Source: Desulfobacterales bacterium
GTDB lineage: Bacteria; Desulfobacterota; Desulfobacteria; Desulfobacterales; Desulfosalsimonadaceae
DNA length: 64,000 bases
Direction: 5' to 3'
Assembly (NCBI GenBank): GCA_034520365.1
Contig: JAXHNP010000007.1
Location: forward strand, 868,001 to 932,000
The stretch's first letter is position 1. Each line of letters opens with the position of its first letter. This document shows positions 40,610 to 49,241 of the stretch, in pieces. The notes under the pieces were generated by a model. That model searched no databases. It was not told the origin of the DNA and saw only the letters and a program-made list of their open reading frames with translations. The position numbers and the translations under genes were made by a program.

Positions 40610-41272
40610 TCAGCCCAATTTATCATTTTCCAGAAAACTGTAATAGCCTTTCGGCGTAACGATCATGTGATCCAGCACATTGATGCCGAGAATCCGGGCT
40701 GCGTCGCTTAGCTGTTTATGGGTTTTAAAATCATTGTGACTGGGGGTCAAATCCCCGGAGGGATGGTTGTGCACAAAAATCACCGAGGCGGCCCGGTCGG
40801 TGATCACGTCGGCAAATACCTCCCGGGGGTGCACGGGGCTCTGGTTCAGCAAACCGATGGTAACCACCCGGGTGTCAATCACTTCATTGGCGCCGTTTAA
40901 GGAAATGCAGACAAAATATTCCTGCTTCTTTGCCGTGATAAAGCTGACCAGGGGCAGGACGCTTTCCGGCCCGTCAATTTTTACAGTATCTTTGATGATA
41001 TACCGCCGGGCCAGTTCAAACCCGGCCAGAATTTGAGAAGCCTTGGCCGGGCCGATGCCCTTGACCGCTGAAATCTTTTCCAGGTCCAGCTGTCCTTTGC
41101 TTTTGGCAATCACCCGGGCCACCCGCGTGGCAATGCTCATGACCTCCTGCCCGCCCTGGCCGCTGCCCAGAATCACCGCCACCAGTTCCGCGTCGGATAA
41201 ACAAACTGCGCCCTTTTCTTTCAGTTTTTCCCGCGGCCGGCCGAACTCCGGCATCTCTTTGATTGGCTTCAT
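40610..41272 (-). CDS. radC: RadC family JAB-domain protein
   Basis: 220 residues. An N-terminal helix-hairpin-helix part (ISAVKGIGPAKASQILAGFE) precedes the JAMM/MPN+ metalloprotease-like domain with VHNHPSGDLTPSHND and the Glu in QSPVHPREVFAD. Despite the name, a DNA repair role for RadC is not established; genes of this family are frequent next to restriction systems and on mobile islands, as here, where it adjoins a toxin-antitoxin pair and a restriction-system scar. All metal-binding residues are present. Confidence 0.93.
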   Translation of the reverse strand: MKPIKEMPEFGRPREKLKEKGAVCLSDAELVAVILGSGQGGQEVMSIATRVARVIAKSKGQLDLEKISAVKGIGPAKASQILAGFELARRYIIKDTVKIDGPESVLPLVSFITAKKQEYFVCISLNGANEVIDTRVVTIGLLNQSPVHPREVFADVITDRAASVIFVHNHPSGDLTPSHNDFKTHKQLSDAARILGINVLDHMIVTPKGYYSFLENDKLG

Positions 41273-41290
41273 GGCTCCCTCTTGTTTACA

Positions 41291-41531
41291 TCAGGCATAC
41301 ACGTGCCGGTCGGCACCGGGATACTGCTGATAGATATGATCAAACACCTGGGCGGCCAGCAGTTCGCTCGCCACCTTTTTTATCCGGTTTCGGGTGCCCT
41401 AAATCCAGGGTTTTCCCGGAAGTCAGAATATCGAACAGCGCCAGATGCTCTTCATCCAGTCCCTCCCGAATGGCGCGCAGTTGATCCGCGGCTTCCCAGA
41501 GTCTTGCTTCCACCTGGCCGATATTTTCCAT
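41291..41531 (-). pseudogene. deletion scar of a type I restriction-modification system (hsdM start joined to hsdR end)
   Basis: The frame starts like HsdM (MENIGQVEARLWEAADQLRA, the normal beginning of the methylase) and after residue 20 passes straight into HsdR C-terminal sequence (IREGLDEEHLALFDILTSG, then KTLDL). A one-frame shift later the other frame continues as GTRNRIKKVASELLAAQ and VFDHIYQQYPGADRHVYA before TGA, the normal HsdR end. So the middle of hsdM, all of hsdS, and most of hsdR are gone, and the joint is in frame. The family match is from memory of HsdM and HsdR ends. Confidence 0.8.
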
Positions 41532-41689
41532 GCACTGCTCCGCTCAGGGTTTCAATGGTGGGTTGTTTTTACTTGCCTCTTGAGATAGCAATTTCTGCGG
41601 AAAATTTCAAAACCCTTTCGTATTTTTATATTTTCGCATATATAGGGTAGCTGTGATTATAAGAAAAGGCTTAACGGGACGGTCAGCAA

Positions 41690-41971
41690 ATGGGCACCAT
41701 TCGCGAAAATATTATTGAGCTGCTGTTGCAGAGGGAACTGGACGCCCGGGAGATTTCAGGCCAGATCGGGGTGTCGGAAAAGGATGTGACGGAACATCTG
41801 AGTCATATCAGCCGCAGTCTGACGCATCGCGGTATGAAGCTGATTATCACGCCGGCCCAGTGCTATTCTTGCGGGTATCGGTTCAAGGACCGCAGCCGGC
41901 ATAAAAAACCCGGCAAATGTCCCAGGTGCCGGAGCGAGCACATCGACCCGCCGCGGTTTTCAATTAAATAA
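41690..41971 (+). CDS. small HTH / zinc-ribbon transcriptional regulator
   Basis: 93 residues. A winged-helix-like N-terminus (IIELLLQRELDAREISGQIG, VSEKDVTEHLSHISRSL) is followed by a zinc ribbon with CYSCGYRF and CPRCRSEH. This architecture is common in archaea and Desulfobacterota, and is usually called a predicted transcriptional regulator. It is convergent with the fic gene, 18 bp between stops. Target unknown. Confidence 0.8.
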   Translation: MGTIRENIIELLLQRELDAREISGQIGVSEKDVTEHLSHISRSLTHRGMKLIITPAQCYSCGYRFKDRSRHKKPGKCPRCRSEHIDPPRFSIK

Positions 41972-41989
41972 GGACAGTTATCCGAGACC

Positions 41990-43219
41990 TTATGGTTCAG
42001 GAAATAAGCCGGGCATCCAGCGGGGGGCGAGCCTGGCAGGGAAGGCGAGATGCAGGGGAGCCCGGCTGCTTTTTGAGGCAAGTACCCCCTGTTCTGTTAA
42101 AGCTGAAATGACGCGGCGGGCCTGGCGGGCCCCAACGCCAAGGATTTCCGGAACCTCGCCGCGATTCAATTGGCCTCGATAAAGCACGGTTTCAAGCACT
42201 TTCCCCGCCTTGGGCGGCAATGTGCCGGCGCGGATCTCCTCTTCCGCCCAGATCCGTATGCGATGGCCCAGTCTGTACGGCTGGACAAGGTTTTTCATAA
42301 ACTTTACCTGATCCAGGCAGGTTTCAAGAAAGAACCGGGTAAACCGGGCAAGCGCCTCTTCGCTCAGGTGGCCCCGGCCATCCAGGTCATTTCGGCGAGA
42401 CTGATCGCATTCTGCCAGTAGCATTTTGTAGGTCTGGGCGTTTCTGGCCAGCCCGCGCGCAACCGACCAGATCCCGCCGGTATCAAGTTTTTCAAGCAGT
42501 GTTGCGTGGGACATAAGTCTTGCCACGCGCCCGTTGCCATCCAGAAACGGGTGAATCCAGAGAAGTCGGTGGTGTGCGGCGGCTGATGCAAGAATGCTCT
42601 CCAGTTTGGCAAGCGGATGGTAGAGATTTTCAAACCGGGCCAAAAAGCGGGGCACGGCGCCGGGACTGATCGGAACATGCGGCCCCACCCGGACATCACG
42701 CCGGCGGAGTTCGCCGGGTATAGCCTTCAGCCGTTCGCCGGTTTCTGCGTCCTCGGTCCACAGCAGCGCCTCCGGCAGCAGTTCACCAAAACGGCGATGG
42801 ATTTCGCGGAGTCCTTCGACGGCGGTCGTCCGGCCAAGCAAGCCGCCCTTATCAATCCAGTTTTGAACGTGGATATGGGCGGCGGCTTCATGCTGGAGAT
42901 TCCGTTTTTCCGGATCATTGCTATATTGGTTGTTCAGCGCATGTTCAATATCAATGGGATGGGTGTAATGCCCCTCAATTAGATTGCTGTAATAGCAGTT
43001 CATGGATCGGATGAGATCAGCCAGGGAAGGCTGGATGCCGGCGGGCAGACTGTGCCGGAATCCGGCCGCCTGCTGGGCGAGCTCAAAGGCAAGGTCTGTC
43101 AATTCATCCCGGTGGCGGGAATCGGCAGCAATCAGCAAAGGCTCCATCTGGGATAGGGGTTCTCCCCGGTCCGCGGCCGTTTTAAAGTCCGGTTCTATGT
43201 CCGGTTTGTTTTCGTTCAT
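41990..43219 (-). CDS. Fic family protein with N-terminal inhibitory motif (class II)
   Basis: AMP-transferase or related nucleotidyl-transferase on protein hydroxyls. 409 residues: the Fic active loop HPFLDGNGRVAR at 223-234 has all key residues (catalytic His223, Asn229, Arg231). An inhibitory helix S78-N-L-I-E82-G83 fits the S-x3-E-G/N motif that blocks ATP gamma-phosphate, the mark of class II self-inhibited Fic proteins. The C-terminus carries a winged-helix (LNRGEVPEILGVGARQARRV), typical of chromosomal Fic proteins, so DNA binding or autoregulation is possible. It closes the accessory island on the right. Confidence 0.9.
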   Translation of the reverse strand: MNENKPDIEPDFKTAADRGEPLSQMEPLLIAADSRHRDELTDLAFELAQQAAGFRHSLPAGIQPSLADLIRSMNCYYSNLIEGHYTHPIDIEHALNNQYSNDPEKRNLQHEAAAHIHVQNWIDKGGLLGRTTAVEGLREIHRRFGELLPEALLWTEDAETGERLKAIPGELRRRDVRVGPHVPISPGAVPRFLARFENLYHPLAKLESILASAAAHHRLLWIHPFLDGNGRVARLMSHATLLEKLDTGGIWSVARGLARNAQTYKMLLAECDQSRRNDLDGRGHLSEEALARFTRFFLETCLDQVKFMKNLVQPYRLGHRIRIWAEEEIRAGTLPPKAGKVLETVLYRGQLNRGEVPEILGVGARQARRVISALTEQGVLASKSSRAPLHLAFPARLAPRWMPGLFPEP

Positions 43220-43302
43220 ATATTATTTATATCAAATAATTATGAATAAACAAGGCAAAAAATAAGAAATTATATGTCCGACTTTAAGGCCGGTTTGTCC
43301 GC

Positions 43303-46083
43303 CTACTTTAGCCCCAGCTTCTTTATCCGGTTGTGAAGCGTGGTGCGCTTCATGCCAAGAATTTCGGCCGCCCCGTCCGGGCCGCTGATTTTTCCCCGGG
43401 TGTGGGAGAGCACATGCCGGATATAGCGCCGCTGCATATCATCCAGGGTGGGCAGATCGGCAAACAGCTCCCTGGAGCCGGTGCGCCGCTCCGCGGGCAG
43501 GTTCAGATTGAGGCTGCCGTCTTTGGATAACAGCACTGCCCGCTCCATCACATTCTGCAGTTCCCGGATGTTGCCGGGCCATTCATAGCCGGCGAGCATG
43601 GCCTCTTCCGCCCGCGTTAACTCAAGGCCCTGCCGGCTGTATTTGGCGGCAAACCGGTGCAGAAAATGCCTGGCCAAAAGGGGGATGTCTTCCTTTCGCT
43701 CCCGGAGCGGGGGCAGGGTCAGGGGGATCACGTTTAACCGGTAGTAAAGATCCTCCCGGAAGCGGCCGGCCGCCACTTCACTGGCCAGATCCCGGTTGGT
43801 GGCCACCACCAGCCGAAAATCCGAGTAAATATTTTTGGTGCCGCCCACCCGCATCATGGTCTTCTCCTGGAGCGTGCGCAGAAGTTTCACCTGGATGGAT
43901 TTGGGCACCTCGCCGATCTCATCGATGAACAAAGTCCCCTGATGGGCCAGCTCCATCCGGCCCTTTTTCTGCCGATCCGCGCCGGTGAAAGCGCCTTTCT
44001 CATGGCCGAAGAGCTCGCTTTCCACCAGGTTTTCCGGAAGCACCGTGGGGTCCACGATGATCAGCGGATTATCCCGGCGGCGGCTTTGCTGATGGATGCG
44101 GCGGGCCAGGAGCTCCTTGCCCGCCCCGGTCTCGCCCAGGATCAGCACCGCGCTGTCCGATGCGGCGATTTTGTCCGTCTGGGCCAGAAGCTCCCGCATT
44201 TCCGGGCTTTGGGTGATAATGGAATAGGCGTCCGAAGGCTCGAGCTGGCTTAAATGAGCCACGGTTTTCTGTTCCAGCTGCCGGCTGAATTCAAAAATCT
44301 GGTCGATATATCCGGTGAGCCAGCGGGCCATGCGGATCAGTTGGGACTCATCGAATTCGTCAAAACAGTCCTCCACATAGGAGTTGTCATGGTAGAGCAC
44401 GCCGCGGGGCCGGCCCTCCACTTCAAAGGGGACGCAGAGTATGGCCTTGACCCGGCTGGGATCCATTTCCTGGTCCTTTCGGCGGATGATCTGCGGCCGG
44501 TTTTCCCGGAATGCGGTAAAAATAAGGGGAAGATTGGCTTTAAATGCCTCGGTGGCCACATCCGCCCGGGAGAGGTTGCAGGGACCGCGGAGCACCGGCC
44601 CTTTGTTTGGCCCGTGACGGCGGAACCAGAAGATGCCCCCGCGCTCGGCGCCGAAAAACCGGTTGGTGGTTTTCACCGTGCGCTCTAAAAGTTTGTCGAA
44701 ATTTGAGCTCGGGGCAAGGTCCTGAATCACATCCGCGAACATGTCCAGCATCTCGTTGCTTGAGGCCTGCTGGCCGGCCATGTCGCTTTTAATGGACAGA
44801 AGCGGCCGGAGATCGTCCGGAAAATAGACATCCACGTAGCTGGCAAAATCCTTGCGGGCTTTTTCAGCCAGTATCCGGGCGTTTTCCTGGTCGCCGGTGC
44901 GCAGCTTGAGCCGGGCCATCTCCACGCGGGTTTTGCCGAGCTGGATAGGGTCGCCGGAGCGGATCAGGTAGTCTTCGCTGCTGTTTAGAAGGGATTCCAC
45001 ATAATGGATATCCTCGGCATTGGCCATGGCCTCCGCGCCTTTCAGGCGAAGCGCCACGCCCCTTAGATGGATGTTGGGCTCGCTCATGATGCGGTTGAAT
45101 TCATCCATGAAATTAAGGGAGGGGATCTGCCAGAGGTTTCTCCGGTTTAATTCAAAAACGGTTTCGATCACAATAGGTGAGGCGTATTGGTGGATAAGCC
45201 CCGAGGCCGCCCCTTCGCTGATGGTCTGCTCGATCCAGTCGCCCGCCTCCTTGTAGCGGCCTTCCAAAAAATGGTGAAAGGCTAAGCCCCCCTTGGCAAA
45301 ATAGTTGGCCAGGGCATTCTGGGTGGTTCGGGCCTCCTGCAGGGCGCCGGAGAGGTGGAAGTAGGCCTCTTTGTTTTTTTTGATACTTAACAGGATGATG
45401 CCCAGCACCGCCCGAAGGGTATTGGCAAGCCCCGGGTCCGCGCCCTCGATGGCAAGCCGGCGGTAATAGTCAAGCGTGCCGATGGCGCGGTGGAATTCGC
45501 CCAAAAAGGCCGCGCAGTAGGATAGCCACAGCGGGCCGGACGGGTTGATGACGCGGCCCCGGGTTTCGGATTCAAAGCTTTTGGCTGCCCGTTCAAAGTA
45601 GGCAATTGCCTCGCGGAAGCGGCCCTGCAGGAAGTAGTAGAGACCAATGAACTCCGCGGCCTGTGTCAGAATGTCCTCATCGCCCAGGGATTCAGCCTTG
45701 CTTTTGCCCGCCTCGAAAAAGGCCAAGGCATTATCGCGCTGCTCGGCAAAATAGAAGAGGCGGCCCAGATGCAGATGGATGATAGCGGTGGATCTTAGAT
45801 CGCCAATCTCTTCGGCCCGGCCCAGGGCCTCCTCAAGGGTGACAATGAGGTCGCTGAAGCCTTTGCCGAGCACAAAGCTGACATTGGCCAGTTGGATGGC
45901 GGTGGAGACGAACAGGGCGTCGCGCTCGGTTGAGGCCGGGCGTTGGACGAGCCGGTTCACGATGTTCTGTAAGTGCAGCCACGCATTTTCCCGGTCCCCG
46001 GACGCGACGGCCTCATTGGCCAGATTTTTCTCCAGCTGAAGCACCTCTTCGCTGGGCGGCGGCGTTTTTGGCGTTTGCGTCAT
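43303..46083 (-). CDS. sigma-54-dependent activator with TPR and GAF domains
   Basis: 926 residues. About 1-430 are helical tetratricopeptide-like repeats (EEALGRAEEIGDLRSTAIIH, FEAGKSKAESLGDEDIL and others); about 455-610 are GAF (LERTVKTTNRFFGAERGGIF); about 635-860 are the AAA+ domain with Walker A GETGAGKE, the sigma-54 contact loop GAFTGA and Walker B TLFIDEIGEVP; the last 45 are a Fis-type helix-turn-helix (GAAEILGMKRTTLHNRIKKL). There is no receiver domain, so the input is a ligand or protein sensed by TPR/GAF. GGAGAGAG precedes the ATG. It is divergent from the catabolic operon at 46.3 kb and almost certainly its activator. Confidence 0.93.
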   Translation of the reverse strand: MTQTPKTPPPSEEVLQLEKNLANEAVASGDRENAWLHLQNIVNRLVQRPASTERDALFVSTAIQLANVSFVLGKGFSDLIVTLEEALGRAEEIGDLRSTAIIHLHLGRLFYFAEQRDNALAFFEAGKSKAESLGDEDILTQAAEFIGLYYFLQGRFREAIAYFERAAKSFESETRGRVINPSGPLWLSYCAAFLGEFHRAIGTLDYYRRLAIEGADPGLANTLRAVLGIILLSIKKNKEAYFHLSGALQEARTTQNALANYFAKGGLAFHHFLEGRYKEAGDWIEQTISEGAASGLIHQYASPIVIETVFELNRRNLWQIPSLNFMDEFNRIMSEPNIHLRGVALRLKGAEAMANAEDIHYVESLLNSSEDYLIRSGDPIQLGKTRVEMARLKLRTGDQENARILAEKARKDFASYVDVYFPDDLRPLLSIKSDMAGQQASSNEMLDMFADVIQDLAPSSNFDKLLERTVKTTNRFFGAERGGIFWFRRHGPNKGPVLRGPCNLSRADVATEAFKANLPLIFTAFRENRPQIIRRKDQEMDPSRVKAILCVPFEVEGRPRGVLYHDNSYVEDCFDEFDESQLIRMARWLTGYIDQIFEFSRQLEQKTVAHLSQLEPSDAYSIITQSPEMRELLAQTDKIAASDSAVLILGETGAGKELLARRIHQQSRRRDNPLIIVDPTVLPENLVESELFGHEKGAFTGADRQKKGRMELAHQGTLFIDEIGEVPKSIQVKLLRTLQEKTMMRVGGTKNIYSDFRLVVATNRDLASEVAAGRFREDLYYRLNVIPLTLPPLRERKEDIPLLARHFLHRFAAKYSRQGLELTRAEEAMLAGYEWPGNIRELQNVMERAVLLSKDGSLNLNLPAERRTGSRELFADLPTLDDMQRRYIRHVLSHTRGKISGPDGAAEILGMKRTTLHNRIKKLGLK

Positions 46084-46142
46084 TTCTCTCTCTCCTTTTT
46101 TCTATGCAATCATACCATGGCCGGGCGCCAGGTCAACCCAAT

Positions 46143-46174
46143 TGTCCAAATATGGGCATATGGCTGTCCAAATA
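46143..46174. promoter_or_regulatory. candidate upstream activating sites
   Basis: TGTCCAAATA occurs at 46143-46152 and 46165-46174 as a direct repeat, with TATGGGCATA between giving partial dyad symmetry (TGTCC-N6-GGGCA). They lie 70-100 bp upstream of the -24 box, the usual place for enhancer sites of sigma-54 activators. Binding by the divergent activator is inferred. Confidence 0.5.
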
Positions 46175-46241
46175 ATAACAGTACAAGATCATATAAATTT
46201 TTTTATAATAATATATCAATTGGTTATAAAATAGTTGGGTT

Positions 46242-46257
46242 AGGCATAAGACTTGCA
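46242..46257 (+). promoter_or_regulatory. sigma-54 (-24/-12) promoter of the catabolic operon
   Basis: AGGCATAAGACTTGCA: GG at 46243-46244 and GC at 46255-46256, exactly 10 bp between, with TTGCA at the -12 end fitting the consensus TGGCAC-N5-TTGCA. The first base (A for T) and one more differ. It lies 84 bp before the SCP2 gene. No sigma-70 promoter as good is seen in 46084-46340. Confidence 0.75.
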
Positions 46258-46340
46258 TTATTTGTTTTCTCCAATGATTCATTTCTTGCCGTATAAACGG
46301 CATCCTTTATAACCAACCACCAAGCAAGAGGAGGTTCTTA

Positions 46341-46736
46341 ATGAGCGTGTTCAAGGATACCCAGCAAATGTATGAGTTTCTTGAGGATCTTTGGAAATAC
46401 ATCGTCTTTGAGCAGGGCCTGGGGGACAAAATGCGGGATTACGGGGTGAGCTACAAATACGTGATCAATGATCCCGACGGCTACCTCTACGTAGACCCCG
46501 ACACCGTAATTACGGGCAAGGAGGCCAACCGGGATGCGGTGATCACCATGCAGCTCTCCGGGGATACGATCCATAAATTCTGGCTGAAACAGATTTCTCT
46601 GCCCGTGGCGCTGGCCACGAAAAAAATCAAAGCCAAGGGCCCGATACCCAAGGTTTTGAAAATGCTTCCGGCACTGAAGCCGGTGCATGAGGCGTATCCG
46701 GAGTTCTGTAAAAAACACGGGCTACCGGTGGAATAA
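46341..46736 (+). CDS. SCP2 sterol-carrier domain protein
   Basis: 131 residues with the SCP2 lipid-binding fold: YKYVINDPDGYLYVDPDTV, then GKEANRDAVITMQLSGDTIH, then KKIKAKGPIPKVLKMLPALK. No signal peptide. It may bind or present the acyl substrate (a fatty, isoprenoid or steroid-like acid or its CoA ester) to the enzymes encoded downstream. AAGAGGAGG precedes the ATG. First gene of the sigma-54 operon. Confidence 0.88.
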   Translation: MSVFKDTQQMYEFLEDLWKYIVFEQGLGDKMRDYGVSYKYVINDPDGYLYVDPDTVITGKEANRDAVITMQLSGDTIHKFWLKQISLPVALATKKIKAKGPIPKVLKMLPALKPVHEAYPEFCKKHGLPVE

Positions 46737-46793
46737 CCGGGCCTGACGTTCTGAGCTTAAAGATTATCATCAATAAACGGAAAGGGGGAAGCT

Positions 46794-48419
46794 ATGACGG
46801 AACCGAAAGTCCCCGGTCACATCGCTTACGAGCTTGACAGCCGGGCGGAAACCATGCCGGCGGATTTCAATGTGGTCACCTTTGAAAACGGCGATTTTCC
46901 GGAGGAGCCGCTGACCTATCAGGATATCGTCCGCCGGGGTCGCATCCTTGCCCGGGAGTTAAAGAAAAACGGCATCGGCATGGGGGATGCGTTTGCGCTG
47001 CTCATGCGCAACCACCCTGAATTTATTTATTCCATGTATGCCGCATCCATTCTCGGGGCGATTATGGTGCCCATTGATCCGCGGACCAAGGGCGAGCGGC
47101 TGAAATATGTGCTGTCCGACTCGGGCAGCAAGGGGGTTATATTTACCAGTGAATTCATGGAGACGGCCAGGCCGGTGCTTTCGGAACTGCCTGAGGTCAA
47201 AACCATCGGGGTGGCCTACAAGGACGGCATGAATGTGCCGGTGAGCAATGATTTTCCCTCCCTGAATGATATCCTGGCCGGCCCGGAAGTGGGCCTCCCG
47301 GACAACCCCAATGAGGATCCGGACAAGCCCTTTGAGGTCATTTATACCTCCGGCACCACCGGGGATCCCAAGGGCGTGGTGGTCAAGGGCTCGCGGATGA
47401 GCCAGTTCGCCCAGGTGGGTCTCTTTGTCTGGCAGTACACGGAAAATGACCGGCTCTACACGGGGCTCTCGCTGACCCACGGCAACGCCCAGGCGGTGAC
47501 CCTGGTGCCCTCCCTGATTTTAAACATCCCCTGCGTGATCAGCCGTAAATTTACCAAGAGCCGTATCTGGGATATCTGCCGGCACTATAACTGCACCACA
47601 TTTTCCCTTTTGGGCGGTATGATGATGGGGATCTACAGTGAACCGCCGCGGCCGGATGATGCGGACAACCCCGTCCGGGTGGTCTTAAGTGCCGGCACGC
47701 CGGTGGCCATCTGGGATGCCTTTGAAAAGCGGTTCAATGTGTGGATTCATGAATGGTACGGCGCGGTCGAAGGCGGATTCGCCCACAAGCCGCCGGGTGT
47801 GGGTCCTATCGGGTCTTTTGGCAAGCCGCTTGAGGGGCTGATGGAGATGAAGGTGGTGCGAGAAGACGGCAGCGAATGCGAGCCGTTTGAAACCGGGGAG
47901 ATCGTTTTCCGGCTGATCGGCCAGAAAACCGAAGTCCAGTACCTGGGCAAAAAGGAGGCCTCGGAGGAAAAGACCCGCGGCGGGTGGCTCCATACCGGGG
48001 ATATGGGACATATGGATGAGGCTGGCTGGTTTTTCTTTGACTACCGCGCCGGCGGCGGCCTCAGAAGATCCGGGGATTTTATCCAGCCCCAGACCGTGGA
48101 GGCCTCCATTGCCGGTAATCCGGATGTGAGCGATGTCTGCGTCTATGGCGTGCCCGCGGCCTCCGGGTCACCCGGGGAAAGTGACATTGTGGCCGCTGTG
48201 GTGCCCATGCCGGACAGTTCAATCGATCCGGCATCGGTTTTTCAGAACTGTGTGGAAAATTTGGAGCGCAATGCCGTACCGTCCTACCTCCAGGTGGTCG
48301 ATGAAATTCCGAAATCCGGATCCGAGAAGAACCTGGATCGGCTGCTGAAGGACGATTTCAGCAAAGAGGCGGACAACGTATATGCATTCTCGGACTATAA
48401 GGACCGGGTCAACGCATAA
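46794..48419 (+). CDS. class I adenylate-forming enzyme (acyl-CoA synthetase)
   Basis: 541 residues. Activates a carboxylic acid with ATP and CoA to the acyl-CoA. Motifs: YTSGTTGDPKGVV (P-loop-like), YGAVEGG, WLHTGDMGHMDEAGWFFFD, and the C-terminal lysine loop in PKSGSEKNLDRLL. It resembles CaiC-like and long-chain-type synthetases; substrate cannot be told. Second gene of the operon, with AAAGGGGGAAGC before its ATG; it supplies the CoA ester for the dehydrogenase and thiolase encoded further on. Confidence 0.9.
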   Translation: MTEPKVPGHIAYELDSRAETMPADFNVVTFENGDFPEEPLTYQDIVRRGRILARELKKNGIGMGDAFALLMRNHPEFIYSMYAASILGAIMVPIDPRTKGERLKYVLSDSGSKGVIFTSEFMETARPVLSELPEVKTIGVAYKDGMNVPVSNDFPSLNDILAGPEVGLPDNPNEDPDKPFEVIYTSGTTGDPKGVVVKGSRMSQFAQVGLFVWQYTENDRLYTGLSLTHGNAQAVTLVPSLILNIPCVISRKFTKSRIWDICRHYNCTTFSLLGGMMMGIYSEPPRPDDADNPVRVVLSAGTPVAIWDAFEKRFNVWIHEWYGAVEGGFAHKPPGVGPIGSFGKPLEGLMEMKVVREDGSECEPFETGEIVFRLIGQKTEVQYLGKKEASEEKTRGGWLHTGDMGHMDEAGWFFFDYRAGGGLRRSGDFIQPQTVEASIAGNPDVSDVCVYGVPAASGSPGESDIVAAVVPMPDSSIDPASVFQNCVENLERNAVPSYLQVVDEIPKSGSEKNLDRLLKDDFSKEADNVYAFSDYKDRVNA

Positions 48420-48440
48420 AACTTGATAGGAGTGAGTCTG

Positions 48441-49241
48441 ATGAAAAAATATGTCGAAGACCTCGATTTCCGAGGCGAAGAGTATGTGAATGAGTGGACG
48501 CCCTGGTCGCCCCAGGACATCCGCCGGAAAAAGGGGGCGCTGGAGGCGGCCCGGCTGATGCTAAATTCTGCGCTTACCGCCCCGTTGGCCGGCGGCGTGC
48601 CCCAGATTGAGGCCCATATCGTCTATGGCCAGGAGGAGCTGGAAACCGTGGCCCGAAAAGTCGAGGAGATTGCCCATCAGAAAGAGCAGTGGCGGGAACC
48701 GTTTCTCTATGAGGCGGTCATGGTCCGGGACTCGGATGTGATTTTGTTTATCGGAAACACCCGCTGTCATGAGACCCCGCTGGATGCGGGCTGCGGCCTT
48801 TGCGGGGGCGGGCTTGACTGCAGCTACTTCTATGACCAGAAAACCCAGCGCAATGGCCTGGTGGATATCACGGACCGCTCCTCTGAAAAGGAGATTGACG
48901 GGCCGCTTTGCACGGCCCGGGTTAATGACCTGGGGTATGCGGTGGGCAGCGCCCTGTGGACAGCACATACCCTGATGGTGGATGCCCGCCCCTTTGCCAG
49001 CCTCGGTATGGCCGGCATGCAGCTGGGATACTGCCGCAACTCGGGCATGGTGGTCGGCGTACCGATGGCGGTGAAATCCAAGAATCCCTATGTGGATGTC
49101 AACGTGGACTACCATCTCATCAACATGGACAAGGTTTTGGACAACACGCGCAAAATTTATCAGACCGCCCGGATCATCCGGGGCTTTGATTACCGCAAGT
49201 GGGTGCCCAAACCCCGGAAATCGGATGAGGAGGATGAATAA
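48441..49241 (+). CDS. DUF2148 ferredoxin-domain protein 1
   Basis: About 266 residues from MKKYVEDLDFRGEEYV, chosen for GGAG 9-12 bases upstream; a codon six positions earlier is less likely. Family DUF2148 with a cysteine cluster in CGLCGGGLDC near residue 115 and C-terminal block SLGMAGMQLGYCRNSGMVVG, then VPMAVKSKNPYVDV. Probably binds an Fe-S cluster. Its stop codon shares one base with the start of a second DUF2148 gene, so the two are coupled and may form a heterodimer. Function unknown; electron carrier for the acyl-CoA dehydrogenase is one possibility. Confidence 0.82.
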   Translation: MKKYVEDLDFRGEEYVNEWTPWSPQDIRRKKGALEAARLMLNSALTAPLAGGVPQIEAHIVYGQEELETVARKVEEIAHQKEQWREPFLYEAVMVRDSDVILFIGNTRCHETPLDAGCGLCGGGLDCSYFYDQKTQRNGLVDITDRSSEKEIDGPLCTARVNDLGYAVGSALWTAHTLMVDARPFASLGMAGMQLGYCRNSGMVVGVPMAVKSKNPYVDVNVDYHLINMDKVLDNTRKIYQTARIIRGFDYRKWVPKPRKSDEEDE

